Positions 1 to 7,851 are shown, counted from the stretch's first letter. The stretch: 32,177 nucleotides of DNA from Gammaproteobacteria bacterium 54_18_T64 (GCA_002162825.1 MAAU01000074.1:1-32177), one strand, 5' to 3'. Program-made: numbers and translations. Notes: generated from the letters alone by a model not told the origin.

Positions 1-70
1 CAGCAAAGATCAAAAAGAGGGTGTTGCCGCCTTTGTTGAAAAGCGTAGCCCTGAGTGGAAGAACGGCTAA
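1..70 (+). CDS. Enoyl-CoA hydratase/crotonase family, C-terminal fragment (5' end outside window)
   Basis: Only the last 22 residues are visible, read from base 2 and closed by TAA at 68-70. They include EGVAAFVEKRSPEWKNG, which matches the usual C-terminus of short-chain enoyl-CoA hydratases: an EGxxAFxEKRxPxFK pattern, the final helix that covers the active site. It lies directly upstream of a 3-hydroxyisobutyryl-CoA hydrolase and mmsB on the same strand, so the likely role is hydration of methacrylyl-CoA in valine degradation. That role is inferred from context; the crotonase assignment itself is fairly secure despite the short fragment. Confidence 0.75.
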   Translation, partial: SKDQKEGVAAFVEKRSPEWKNG

Positions 71-130
71 AGCCGCGATTTTTAATCAGCAGGTATTAAT
101 TAGTCGATATTAATTAGCAGGTATTGATGA

Positions 131-170
131 GCCAGCTATTGAAAAGCGCCATCGTATTTCAATAGCCGGC
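131..170 (+). other. Leader hairpin upstream of the hydrolase gene
   Basis: Bases 131-144 and 157-170 form 14-bp inverted arms with one mismatch (position 134 against 167) around a 12-base loop. The structure sits 22 bases before the GTG start of the hydrolase and just before its AGGAG. There is no following T-run, so it is not a standard terminator. It could be an intercistronic mRNA-stability or processing stem between the hydratase and hydrolase. Short direct repeats precede it: TATTAATTAG at 94-103 and 108-117, and GCAGGTATT at 89-97 and 117-125. Confidence 0.5.
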
Positions 171-191
171 TAGCTGTCGCAGGAGAAAAGC

Positions 192-1313
192 GTGTCCGAA
201 CAGCCCGTATTATTTAGTGAAAAAATCTGTAGCAACGGCAAGAAAATTGCCATCGCCACTCTGAATGCCGAAAAGGCGCTGAATTCACTCAGCCTGGAAA
301 TGGTCGATATGATCAGCGCCCAGACGCAGCAGTGGGAAAGCGACGACAGCATCGTCTGCATTTTACTCGACAGCGCAGGCGACCGGGCCTTTGCCGCCGG
401 CGGCGACATTCGTATGCTCTACGAATCAACCGTCGAGCACGGTGAAAATTACAATGCCTATGCCACGGATTTTTTCTCGCGGGAATACCGGCTCAACCAC
501 CGACTGCATAACTTCCCCAAGCCGATCATTGCCTGGGGCAATGGCTTTGTGATGGGCGGTGGTATGGGCCTGTTTGAGGGCGCGGATTTTCGCGTCGTCA
601 CCGAAAGCACGCGTATCGCCATGCCGGAAGTCACGATTGGTTTATTGCCCGATGTGGGTGGCACCTGGTTTCTCAATCAAACCCGTGGCAACAGCGGTTT
701 GTTTCTGGCACTGACCGGTGCCCAGATTAATGCCACCGATGCCATGTACACCGGCCTTGCGGATGTCTTTATTCCCCATGCTGAAAAGGCGGCAATGTTA
801 GATGTGCTGGCGGAACTGAGCTGGACAACCAATGCCGATGAAAATCGCCAGCAGATGACGGTCGCGCTCGAGGCTTTGCAAAGCCAGCATCAGGCACTGC
901 TGCCCGCCGCCCAACTCGAACCGCATATGAGCTGGATAGGCGAGGCGACCTCGGGTGTGAATTTAGAAGAGGTGGTTGCCGCCATCTCTGCTTATGAGGG
1001 TGATAATAAATGGTTGAGCCGAGCGGTGGCTACCTTGAAGAAAGGCTGCCCGGCATCGATATTTCTCGCTTATGAACTCAATCAGCGGGGTCGTGATTTA
1101 CCCTTAAATGAATGCCTTAAGCTGGAATTGATTGGCACCGTTAATTGCGCAAAATACGGTGTTTTTCGTGAAGGCATCCGCGCGCAAATTATCGAAAAAG
1201 ACAATAAGCCCAATTTCCAGCCCGCGACTTTGGCTGAGCTGACCAGCGAGATGCGCGAGCAATACCTCACCTGGCCCTGGGCCGATAAGCCAAGCCCCCT
1301 GGCCGATTTGTAG
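192..1313 (+). CDS. 3-hydroxyisobutyryl-CoA hydrolase (HIBCH-type, ECH_2 family)
   Basis: This 373-residue protein likely hydrolyses 3-hydroxyisobutyryl-CoA to free 3-hydroxyisobutyrate, the CoA-releasing step of valine catabolism in the cytoplasm. It has the crotonase fold with oxyanion-hole glycines (AGGDIRMLYE near residues 69-78 and VMGGGMGLF near 120-128). The HIBCH signature MPEVTIGLLPDVGGTWF follows, with candidate catalytic Glu146 and Asp154. The C-terminal ECH_2 part (about residues 285-360, SIFLAYELNQRG then FREGIRAQIIEKD) separates it from plain hydratases. The GTG start at 192 is preceded by AGGAG at 181-185. It lies between the hydratase tail and mmsB, whose product uses the acid made here. 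Length and motifs are normal for the family. Confidence 0.92.
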   Translation: MSEQPVLFSEKICSNGKKIAIATLNAEKALNSLSLEMVDMISAQTQQWESDDSIVCILLDSAGDRAFAAGGDIRMLYESTVEHGENYNAYATDFFSREYRLNHRLHNFPKPIIAWGNGFVMGGGMGLFEGADFRVVTESTRIAMPEVTIGLLPDVGGTWFLNQTRGNSGLFLALTGAQINATDAMYTGLADVFIPHAEKAAMLDVLAELSWTTNADENRQQMTVALEALQSQHQALLPAAQLEPHMSWIGEATSGVNLEEVVAAISAYEGDNKWLSRAVATLKKGCPASIFLAYELNQRGRDLPLNECLKLELIGTVNCAKYGVFREGIRAQIIEKDNKPNFQPATLAELTSEMREQYLTWPWADKPSPLADL

Positions 1314-1355
1314 AGCGGGCTGACCAATAAATCTTAAATAATTAAGGAAAGAATC

Positions 1356-2249
1356 ATGGCAAAGAGAATCGCATTTTTTGGTTTGGGAAATATGGGCATA
1401 CCAATGGCGGCCAACCTGGTGAAGGCCGGGTTTGAAGTTTGCGCCTTTGATCTGTTGCCGGCGTCCGTGCAAAAAGCGGTAGAAAACGGTTGTAGTGCGG
1501 CCGGTTCTGAAAAAGAAGCGCTTGCCGGTGCCGATTTTGTGATTTCCATGCTGCCCAATGGCGCCATTGCCGAGAGTCTGTATATCGATGGTGCGGGCCT
1601 GCTCGACCTGGTAGACCCCTCCGCATTGATTATTGACTGCTCTACCATTGCGGCTTCGAGTTCGCGACGGATTGGTGAAGAGGCGAAAAAACGCAATATC
1701 CGCGCCATTGATGCGCCGGTCTCCGGTGGTGTTGGCGGTGCGCAAGCGGGCACCCTGGCCTTTATGTGTGGTGGTGAAGGTGCCGATGTTGAAGCGGCGC
1801 GCGAGGTGCTGGTGCATATCGGCGCCAATATTTTTCACGCCGGTGTCAGCGGTGCCGGGCAAATTGCCAAAATTTGCAACAACATGCTGCTCGCGGTGCA
1901 TATGATCGGCACGGCGGAGTCCTTGCAGTTGGGTGTCGACAATGGCCTCGACCCTGCCGTGCTGTCGGAAATTATGCTCAAGAGCTCGGGCTGTAATTGG
2001 TCGCTGGAAAAATACAATCCCTACCCCGGCGTCATGGAGGGCGTACCCGCCAGCCGAGGTTACGAGGGTGGCTTCATGGTCAAGCTGATGCAAAAAGATC
2101 TCGGCCTGGCGATGGAGGCCGCGCTGGCGAGCAAGTCGAGCACACCAATGGGAGCGCTGGCGAACAGCCTTTATGGCCTGCATGAGAATGCCGGTGACGA
2201 GCAGCAGGCGGATCTCGATTTTTCCAGTATTCAGCAGATGTTTGAATAA
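1356..2249 (+). CDS. mmsB: 3-hydroxyisobutyrate dehydrogenase
   Basis: This 297-residue NAD-dependent dehydrogenase oxidises 3-hydroxyisobutyrate to methylmalonate semialdehyde, the next step after the upstream hydrolase. The N-terminal Rossmann motif GLGNMG is at residues 9-14. The family substrate-binding stretch DAPVSGGVGGAQAGTLAFM is at about 119-137. GAGQIAKICNN contains the conserved catalytic Lys172. The C-terminal helical domain ends normally. The ATG is preceded by AAGGAAAG, and the gene starts 42 bases after the hydrolase stop, consistent with one valine-degradation operon. Other beta-hydroxyacid dehydrogenases (for example tartronate semialdehyde reductase) share the fold, but the neighbours favour MmsB. 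Confidence 0.93.
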   Translation: MAKRIAFFGLGNMGIPMAANLVKAGFEVCAFDLLPASVQKAVENGCSAAGSEKEALAGADFVISMLPNGAIAESLYIDGAGLLDLVDPSALIIDCSTIAASSSRRIGEEAKKRNIRAIDAPVSGGVGGAQAGTLAFMCGGEGADVEAAREVLVHIGANIFHAGVSGAGQIAKICNNMLLAVHMIGTAESLQLGVDNGLDPAVLSEIMLKSSGCNWSLEKYNPYPGVMEGVPASRGYEGGFMVKLMQKDLGLAMEAALASKSSTPMGALANSLYGLHENAGDEQQADLDFSSIQQMFE

Positions 2250-2437
2250 GGCATGGATTAGGGGAGGGGATAGCGCCCGCTTTCCCTTCTTGGGGTAATC
2301 TTGGTTGTCAGTAATTTCAAACCTTTGGCGACCAGCGGCCGTCGCATGATTTATTTTTGTCCCGTGTAGCGTATGATTCACTGATTTGACATATGCCCCT
2401 TGTTATGGGGAGGCATTGCAGTGAATGGAATTGAAGA

Positions 2438-4249
2438 ATGGATAACAGGGAAGACCAGCTCCTCCTCTCACAGAAAAAAATCCTCGAAAGTGTTGCCTTA
2501 GGGGCCGGTTTTCAGGAAACCCTCGATCAGTTGTGTATTGCCTCCGAGCACCTGGTGCCTAACTCGCTCTGCTCCATCATGGTTTTTGATGATTCGAGGC
2601 AGCACCTCAATGTGGTTGCTGCACCCAATGTTCCGGCTGAGGTTGTTGAGCGCTTGAACGGCACTGTGCCGGGTGATACTGCGGGCTCCTGCGCGGTGGC
2701 CGTTTTTCAAAATGCTCCTGTCTATGTCAGTGACACCCTGAGTGATAGACGCTGGGCGGACGTGCGCCAGCTTGCCCTCGATTTTGGCATCAAGGCCTGT
2801 TGGTCCCACCCGGTCAAAAATGTTGACGGTGAAATGATTGGCTCCTTTGCCATATCGAGCTTCGAGCAGAGGGAGCCTAGTTATTTCCAACAACAATTGA
2901 TTACCGAGTCGGCAAATATTGCCGGTATTATTCTCGAGCGCCGCGAGAGGGAGAAAAATCTGTGGGATAAGGCCCACCAGGATAAGTTAACCGGCCTCTG
3001 CAATCGCCCGATGTTTGATATGACCATGAAGCATGCCGTGGCCAGCGCCCGGCGCCATCAGGCTCAGCTTGCGGTACTGTTTGTCGATCTTGATAACTTC
3101 AAGATTATCAACGACACCTATGGCCACAAAGCCGGTGATGATGTATTGCGGGAGATCGCTGAGCGGCTTAAGCGTTGCCAGCGCAGCGGCGACACCCTGG
3201 CTCGCTATGGTGGTGATGAATTTATCCTGTTGCTGGAAAACATTGATGATCTCCACAGCGTGACTCAGGTGGCACAACGGATTATTGATGAATGCGCCAC
3301 TCCAGTCCTTACCGGTGGTTACAGTGCGGGCCTATCGGCGAGCGTTGGTATTAGTCTTTTCCCCAACGACTCGCTAGAAGTGAGGGAATTATTGAGCTTT
3401 GCCGACAGGGCAATGTACAAGGCGAAATCCAAGGGTCGCAATGGCTTTTATTTTTACGAAGAGGGTTTGACGCGGGTTGTCGAGGCAAAGAAGAGACTCG
3501 GTATGGAGTTGCGCAATGCCTTGGAAAATAATGAATTTAGCCTGTACTACCAGCCTATGTTCCATGCCGATGGCTCCATGTCGGGCTCGCTGGAGGCACT
3601 GGTACGCTGGAATCACCCCTCGCGAGGCTTATTGAGCTCTGCGGACTTCTTGCCGATGGTGGAGGAGGAGGGCCTGGTGGATGAGCTCAGCGAGTGGGTC
3701 TTACTCGAGGCCTGTTTCCAGGCTAAGGCCTGGCTGGATAGGGGTTTATCGTTTGAGAAAGTGGCGATTAACTTTTCCTTGTTTACCGAGCAGCAAGATT
3801 TTTATGGCATGGTGGTTCGGGTGCTCAAGGACACGGGGCTTCCCTCTCGCTGTCTGGAGCTCGATATTGCTGAAAGCTTACTGGCGGGTCAGTCCAATGA
3901 ACTTTGTGCTGAGCTGATGCAACTCAGAAAAAGTGGCGTTGCCGTGGCCCTCGATCACTTCGGTACCGGGGGCGTGTCTCTTGCCCGACTCGGGCATTTA
4001 CCAATTGACCTGTTAAAGATGGACCGGGAGTTTGTCGATTGTTTGGCGGAGGAAGGGGCCGATCTACGGCTGCTAAAAGTAATTATTGCGATGGCCTCGA
4101 ATCTGGGCCTACCGGTGCTGGCAAAGCGGGTTGAAACTGAACTACAGCGCGAGACCCTGGTGCGTGAAGGTTGTGATTTACTACAGGGTTATTTATTTGC
4201 GGCCCCGCTGGCAGTCAACGAGCTTGAAAATTTACTGCAAAGCCGCTGA
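2438..4249 (+). CDS. GAF-GGDEF-EAL protein: probable diguanylate cyclase with degenerate EAL domain
   Basis: This 603-residue soluble cyclic-di-GMP protein has an N-terminal GAF sensor (about residues 15-170), a GGDEF domain (about 180-340) and an EAL domain (about 355-603). The cyclase half looks active: GGDEF is intact at 258-262, with a product-inhibition I-site RSGD at 249-252, five residues upstream as expected. The EAL half keeps EAL at 386-388, the substrate-binding Asn of INFS (445) and the Lys of LLKMD. However, the usual DDFGTG is DHFGTG (506-511) and the usual AEGVE is AKRVE (562-566), so two metal/catalytic acids are lost. It is therefore probably a synthase with a non-catalytic EAL. 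No signal peptide or TM segment is seen. The ATG at 2438 has only a weak upstream GAAG. It appears to be a single-gene unit, convergent with the rhomboid gene. Confidence 0.93.
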   Translation: MDNREDQLLLSQKKILESVALGAGFQETLDQLCIASEHLVPNSLCSIMVFDDSRQHLNVVAAPNVPAEVVERLNGTVPGDTAGSCAVAVFQNAPVYVSDTLSDRRWADVRQLALDFGIKACWSHPVKNVDGEMIGSFAISSFEQREPSYFQQQLITESANIAGIILERREREKNLWDKAHQDKLTGLCNRPMFDMTMKHAVASARRHQAQLAVLFVDLDNFKIINDTYGHKAGDDVLREIAERLKRCQRSGDTLARYGGDEFILLLENIDDLHSVTQVAQRIIDECATPVLTGGYSAGLSASVGISLFPNDSLEVRELLSFADRAMYKAKSKGRNGFYFYEEGLTRVVEAKKRLGMELRNALENNEFSLYYQPMFHADGSMSGSLEALVRWNHPSRGLLSSADFLPMVEEEGLVDELSEWVLLEACFQAKAWLDRGLSFEKVAINFSLFTEQQDFYGMVVRVLKDTGLPSRCLELDIAESLLAGQSNELCAELMQLRKSGVAVALDHFGTGGVSLARLGHLPIDLLKMDREFVDCLAEEGADLRLLKVIIAMASNLGLPVLAKRVETELQRETLVREGCDLLQGYLFAAPLAVNELENLLQSR

Positions 4250-4275
4250 GTTGGGCGGCAGATAAAAATGGCGAG

Positions 4276-4301
4276 GGCCTTAATACAAGTCACTTAAGGC
4301 C
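4276..4301. terminator. Possible bidirectional hairpin between convergent genes
   Basis: GGCCTTAA (4276-4283) and TTAAGGCC (4294-4301) are perfect 8-bp arms around a 10-base loop, between the cyclase gene and the convergent rhomboid gene. The right arm contains the rhomboid stop codon. There is no clear T-run on either side, so terminator function is plausible from position only. Confidence 0.4.
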
Positions 4302-4884
4302 TATCTCCGTCCTCACTTTTGCCATCGCTAAGCGCCTGACCCCTGGCATTCAACAGGGCAATAAGTGCCCCTGTGACTAGTCCGGACATGTGCCCGGCCC
4401 AGGAGATGTGGGGCCGAAAGTCGAAGACGGCGAACAGGAAACTCGGATATAAAATCAGGGCGGCCAGGGCGATGACAATGGCCCGCGTGGAGCGCCGAAA
4501 ATAGGCATCGGCGATGATGAAGGCCCAGAGGCCGAGAATTACGCCACTGGCGCCGATATGGTAGGCCCTGCTACCGAATAGCCAGGTGCCGAGCCCCGCT
4601 AGCAGCGTCAAAATTGCCCATAATTCCCAAAACTCGGCGTCCTTTTTTGTTTGTATTAAGAGACCTAGGCCGAGCAGGGCCACGCTATTGCCCATTAAGT
4701 GCCACAGGTTGGCGTGTATCAAGGGTGCCAGGGCGATATGCCATATCTCCACGACGCTGCGCGGCATGATGCCGTAGTGGTGGAGGTCGCCGGGTATAAG
4801 CCACTGCAGTCCGTGCACGGCCCACAGTGCGGCCAGTACATAAATAACGGCGGGAGCTTTTAGCGGGCTTGAAAAAATATTCAT
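4294..4884 (-). CDS. Rhomboid-family intramembrane serine protease
   Basis: A polytopic membrane protein of 196 residues from the start chosen here, likely cleaving transmembrane substrates within the inner membrane. The rhomboid signatures are present: HANLWHLMGNS (about residues 57-67), the catalytic Ser113 in HIGASG, and the catalytic His165 in SWAGHMSG, giving a complete Ser-His dyad. Five to six hydrophobic segments are visible. The size fits the short bacterial rhombosortase-like class, but no GlyGly-CTERM partner is visible, so I do not call it rhombosortase. The ATG at 4884 overlaps the stop of the potassium-channel gene as ATGA, favouring it over an upstream in-frame start at 4953. 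It is the last gene of the speD-led operon, so its substrate may be an operon membrane protein or the lipoprotein (inference). Confidence 0.85.
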   Translation of the reverse strand: MNIFSSPLKAPAVIYVLAALWAVHGLQWLIPGDLHHYGIMPRSVVEIWHIALAPLIHANLWHLMGNSVALLGLGLLIQTKKDAEFWELWAILTLLAGLGTWLFGSRAYHIGASGVILGLWAFIIADAYFRRSTRAIVIALAALILYPSFLFAVFDFRPHISWAGHMSGLVTGALIALLNARGQALSDGKSEDGDRP

Positions 4885-6008
4885 GAGGCGGTGTTGGCCG
4901 CTGAGTGCAGACGAGCAAAATCGGCGCGGATTGTGTCGGTGGGTATCGTGCACCCGGCGCTGGTCATGGAAATAATACTGCTACCAGAGCAGCCCTGCAG
5001 GGCTGGCGGATTACTGTGTACGCCGCCGGCGTCGATGTAGGCGAGGGGGATGCCAAAATCATTATTCATAAAAACCGTGACAATGTCCTTCCACGTTATG
5101 TTGCTAAAGCTGAGGTCGATGCGCTGCAGGTTGCTTTCGTCGTGGGTAAATAAATTTTCCAGTACCACCTCTGTACCGGGTGTGGCAAGGGCGCGCACTA
5201 GTAGTTCGGGGTAGGCGCGAATGGGTCGTATCACCACCGCTGCGCCGGCTCTTTGCAAGCGCTGGCGATTTTCATCGACGATGCATTCGACCAGGATCGT
5301 GGCAGAACTGCCTGTTTCCTGGATGCGACTGAGGATGTCAAAGGACAGACTGTCTGAGAGGGGGTCGCTGCCATCGCGCGCTAAAATGACGATGTATGCC
5401 GCATTACTGGCGTTGACGGCGCTCAGGCTTTTGGTGTTTTCGGCGCCGCCGTTGTAGTGCGCGACGTCGTGGGCGCCGAGCTCCCGGGGTAGGCCGTCGG
5501 GGTAGTTACGGGTCAATATTTGCAGGGGCAATTGCGCAAACTTGGGGGTGGCGCGAATCTGGCCGATTAAACGCTCCAGGTAGGCGTCGCTATTTGTCGC
5601 TGGGGTGTTAATGATGAGCAGGTGTTTATTCATGTCATTCCAAATCCAGTTGCCCCGGAGTTTATCCTCGCGTTTTTTTAGGCGGTATTCAAAAAATTCC
5701 GCCGCCAGTTGTGCCAGTAGTGAGATCGCCAATAAATATAAGCAGACAGTGGTGAATAAGCGCCCCTGCCAGCTGGAGGCGGAAATATCGCCGTAGCCAA
5801 CCGTGGTGACGGTGGTGACCGAGAGCCACAGGGCGTCGGGCCAGTTGAGGCTTTCAAAATAGACCATCGCCACCGAGTGAATGAAAATGAGGGCGAGGAG
5901 TAAAGAAAATAGCCGGGCCAGCTTGTAGATGGTCCCCTGCTCAAGATTGGCGGAGTACTTCGGGTGGCGGCGGCGCCAGTGGCGCAGGCTGATGAATTGG
6001 AGCAGCAT
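4881..6008 (-). CDS. Two-TM potassium channel with divergent RCK-like cytoplasmic domain
   Basis: This 375-residue protein has TM1 at about residues 29-52, a pore helix, the K+ selectivity filter TVGYGD at 69-74, and TM2 at about 83-104. A cytoplasmic region of about 270 residues follows. It resembles RCK/TrkA-N regulatory domains of MthK-like channels but starts KHLLIINTPATNSD, without the usual GxGxxG nucleotide loop. Ligand gating by NAD(H) is therefore doubtful. A tetrameric K+ channel of the inner membrane is the expected assembly. The gene begins 6 bases after the small basic-protein gene and overlaps the rhomboid gene by 4 bases (ATGA), placing it firmly in the operon with the PspA- and polyamine-type genes. 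Ion channels are known from related yjf/PspA-type neighbourhoods. Confidence 0.87.
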   Translation of the reverse strand: MLLQFISLRHWRRRHPKYSANLEQGTIYKLARLFSLLLALIFIHSVAMVYFESLNWPDALWLSVTTVTTVGYGDISASSWQGRLFTTVCLYLLAISLLAQLAAEFFEYRLKKREDKLRGNWIWNDMNKHLLIINTPATNSDAYLERLIGQIRATPKFAQLPLQILTRNYPDGLPRELGAHDVAHYNGGAENTKSLSAVNASNAAYIVILARDGSDPLSDSLSFDILSRIQETGSSATILVECIVDENRQRLQRAGAAVVIRPIRAYPELLVRALATPGTEVVLENLFTHDESNLQRIDLSFSNITWKDIVTVFMNNDFGIPLAYIDAGGVHSNPPALQGCSGSSIISMTSAGCTIPTDTIRADFARLHSAANTAS

Positions 6009-6014
6009 GGCGAC

Positions 6015-6386
6015 CTAGTGGCTCTCGTGACGATTGGTCGTCACGCTGTCTTCTTGAGCAGCGGACTGCTCCCCATCTTGATAGCAATCGGTGACCTCTT
6101 CGCGCACCCGTTGTTTGATGGTTTTTTCGTCGTCGACGGGGACTTGATAACGCTCTGAGAGATAGTGTAAATCATCGGGGTTAAAGGACAGACCGATGCG
6201 AGGTCGCTGAATGCGTTGGTAGGGCAGGCCGACGATCTTGCGAATAATGTCGCTGGGGTTGAGGTTTTCATCGGCGGCGTCGTGGCGAATGCGCTTATTG
6301 AGCTGTTCTTTAAAGACGAAGTGCATTTGTACTTTTTTCAGGGCGCGTTTTTCACTGGCCCATTTTGGATTGTGTTTAATCGCCAT
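6015..6386 (-). CDS. Small basic protein of unknown function, possible ribbon-helix-helix-like fold
   Basis: I do not recognise this family with certainty. From the ATG at 6386 it is 123 residues: a basic N-terminus (MAIKHNPKWASEKRALKK), then VFKEQLNKRIRHDAADENLN and PSDIIRKIVGLP, which look like the strand-helix-helix of Arc/MetJ-type DNA-binding proteins. A second similar unit follows (RPRIGLSFNPDDLHYLSERY then an IKQRVREEV helix). The C-terminal tail is acidic and polar. The start overlaps the DUF2491 gene end by 11 bases; a longer start at 6422 would overlap by 47 bases. Its position between DUF2491 and the K+ channel implies co-translation. A regulator of the operon is one guess, and a scaffold protein is equally possible. 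Confidence 0.6.
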   Translation of the reverse strand: MAIKHNPKWASEKRALKKVQMHFVFKEQLNKRIRHDAADENLNPSDIIRKIVGLPYQRIQRPRIGLSFNPDDLHYLSERYQVPVDDEKTIKQRVREEVTDCYQDGEQSAAQEDSVTTNRHESH

Positions 6387-7026
6387 GGCTGCCTGCCGTG
6401 TTGCGGGGCCACATTTGCTCAATCACATCGACGACACAATAAACCTGCAGAAAAATTTCCGTGGAGCCATCTCCGCTGATTTCAACGCCGATGCCGTAGT
6501 GGTCGTCACTGCCCTCGCATTCGTGGATGCGCAATTCTTCGCCGTCTTCGGCTGCGCTAAGGTCCTCCCCCTGGCAGTCGCGATCATAGTAGTACGCTTC
6601 CTGCTCTTTAATGCTTTGCTGGTAGCGCGGGCTGAGCCAGTCGGTCAACTCCTTGGGTGGGTTTGCAACGATGAGTTCGGGCCAGTCCTGAGACCACAAG
6701 AGCGCAAAGCTGTCCTCCTCAATAAAGGTGAAGAGCTGTTGGCGGGGGATTTTTCGGGCAAAGCACAGCGATATTTTGCCGTCTTCATTATCGATGCCCA
6801 TAAAATAGAGCTGGTTGTGGGCATCTTTTAGCACCACCTCTTTACTAGTGCCCGAGGCAAACTCATAGGTGCCGACTTTAATGACCTCCAGGGATTGCTC
6901 GCGCAGCTCCTGGGGCAGTGAGTCACGGTATTTCAGCGAGATCATATCGCCGACCAGCAGTTGGCTGGGGCAGTGGAGCTGGCGCTCACTTGTGGGCTTT
7001 TTGCGGGAAAAGAGTTTTTTAAGCAT
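6376..7026 (-). CDS. yjfK: DUF2491 family protein (YjfK-like)
   Basis: A 216-residue soluble protein without signal peptide or TM segments. Length, the MLKKLF-K start and the overall pattern (a beta-rich N-terminal half with GDMISLKYRDSLPQEL, then DNQLYFMGID-like and LQVYCVVDVIEQ segments) match the YjfK/DUF2491 family as I remember it. Members are about 219 residues long and encoded beside PspA-like YjfJ. Function is unknown. The central segment (about 140-165, EAYYYDRDCQGEDLSAAEDG) is acidic and Tyr-rich. It follows the PspA-like gene by 66 bases, which contain a hairpin, and overlaps the next small gene. No enzymatic motif was recognised. Confidence 0.75.
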   Translation of the reverse strand: MLKKLFSRKKPTSERQLHCPSQLLVGDMISLKYRDSLPQELREQSLEVIKVGTYEFASGTSKEVVLKDAHNQLYFMGIDNEDGKISLCFARKIPRQQLFTFIEEDSFALLWSQDWPELIVANPPKELTDWLSPRYQQSIKEQEAYYYDRDCQGEDLSAAEDGEELRIHECEGSDDHYGIGVEISGDGSTEIFLQVYCVVDVIEQMWPRNTAGSHGD

Positions 7027-7040
7027 GGGTGTTTCCAGTG

Positions 7041-7070
7041 TAAAGACAGCCCCAGTGGGGGCCGTCTTTA
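7041..7070 (-). other. Intercistronic hairpin between the PspA-like and DUF2491 genes
   Basis: The stem is 7041-7047 with 7064-7070 (7 bp), one mismatch, then 7049-7053 with 58-62 of the same block (5 bp, G/C only) and a four-base loop. It fills much of the 66-base gap between two operon genes. No T-run follows in the minus direction, so it is more likely an RNA processing, stability or partial attenuation element that raises PspA-like output relative to downstream genes. Confidence 0.55.
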
Positions 7071-7092
7071 CTACTTTGGCGGTAAATGGGGC

Positions 7093-7788
7093 TTATTGAC
7101 CAGACTTCTTTTTCAGCCGCTCGAGGACACTACTCGCGCCGCTGCTGGTATTGGCGCCGATGCCGGCATCCTTTAATTTGCGCTCGAGGTCATCACCACT
7201 GGCCTCCCCTTCCATCCACTCGCCAGCTTCCATACGGTCTTCCCAATTGGCCTGCTTCTTTTTGACGCGCTCGAGAGCCTTGGATACGCGGTGTTCACTG
7301 GCATTGGTGGCGGCAAAATTGGTCGACATACTGGAGGTCGCCTTTTGTAATTGCTCAACGGTTTTGATTTTCTCGAGTTCCCGGCCATTTTTCTGGATGG
7401 TCTTCTCGCGCTGGCGAATCATGCTGTTAATCTTATTAACCTGAGCGCTTAGGGCGCTGTGCTCGGCGCCCTTTTCGGCGGCTTCACTTTCTATTTCGGC
7501 AATGCGCTCCGCGACTTCGACGGCCAGGGCTTCATTGCCGGCTTCGAGAGCTTGCACGGCCTTGCTTTCGTAGCTGCCGATATCACTTTCAAGGCTGTTG
7601 ATTTCACGTTTCAGTTTAATTTCACTGGCCTTGAGCCCGGTCAGGGATTGCTTGGCCTTGCCAATGGCGTCTTCGGCATCGCGAATTTCCTGGCCGAGAA
7701 TGCGCACGGCATTGGCATCGACAATGGATTCGCCAACTTCACTGGCACCACCGCGCACTGCGGTTAGTATGTTTTTTAAAATACCCAT
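7093..7788 (-). CDS. yjfJ: PspA/IM30 family protein (YjfJ-like)
   Basis: A 231-residue, highly charged, almost entirely helical protein with long coiled-coil stretches (about residues 25-185), matching the PspA/IM30/Vipp1 family and the length of E. coli YjfJ. The N-terminus MGILKNILTAVRGGASEVGE would form the amphipathic membrane-binding helix. PspA-type proteins bind stressed inner membrane from the cytoplasmic face and form ESCRT-III-like polymers. A Gly/Ser-rich linker precedes the last short helix (SSVLERLKKKSGQ). A good ribosome site, CGGAGAT, precedes the ATG. No pspB, pspC or pspF is nearby, so this is not a classical psp operon; it belongs with DUF2170 and DUF2491 as in yjfIJK. Confidence 0.88.
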   Translation of the reverse strand: MGILKNILTAVRGGASEVGESIVDANAVRILGQEIRDAEDAIGKAKQSLTGLKASEIKLKREINSLESDIGSYESKAVQALEAGNEALAVEVAERIAEIESEAAEKGAEHSALSAQVNKINSMIRQREKTIQKNGRELEKIKTVEQLQKATSSMSTNFAATNASEHRVSKALERVKKKQANWEDRMEAGEWMEGEASGDDLERKLKDAGIGANTSSGASSVLERLKKKSGQ

Positions 7789-7851
7789 GGTGTATCTCCG
7801 TTATAAACAGTTGTATGACGAGCTTGCCGGCAGACCTTGTTGATCTGTCAA

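Noticed and set aside
1104-2381. 425-codon open frame on the minus strand
   Set aside because: It is antisense to mmsB and the end of the hydrolase gene, both with full family motifs, and its translation has no recognisable domain.
2386-2391. TTGACA as -35 for the cyclase gene
   Set aside because: The hexamer is perfect, but no -10-like sequence occurs at 16-18 bases downstream (G-rich), so I do not call a promoter.
4294-4953. Rhombosortase assignment for the rhomboid protein
   Set aside because: The size fits, but no GlyGly-CTERM substrate or related sorting gene is seen; the general rhomboid call is safer.
7093-7788. Classical psp operon (pspABC with pspF)
   Set aside because: No PspB, PspC or PspF-like gene and no sigma-54 promoter is present; neighbours are DUF2170 and DUF2491.
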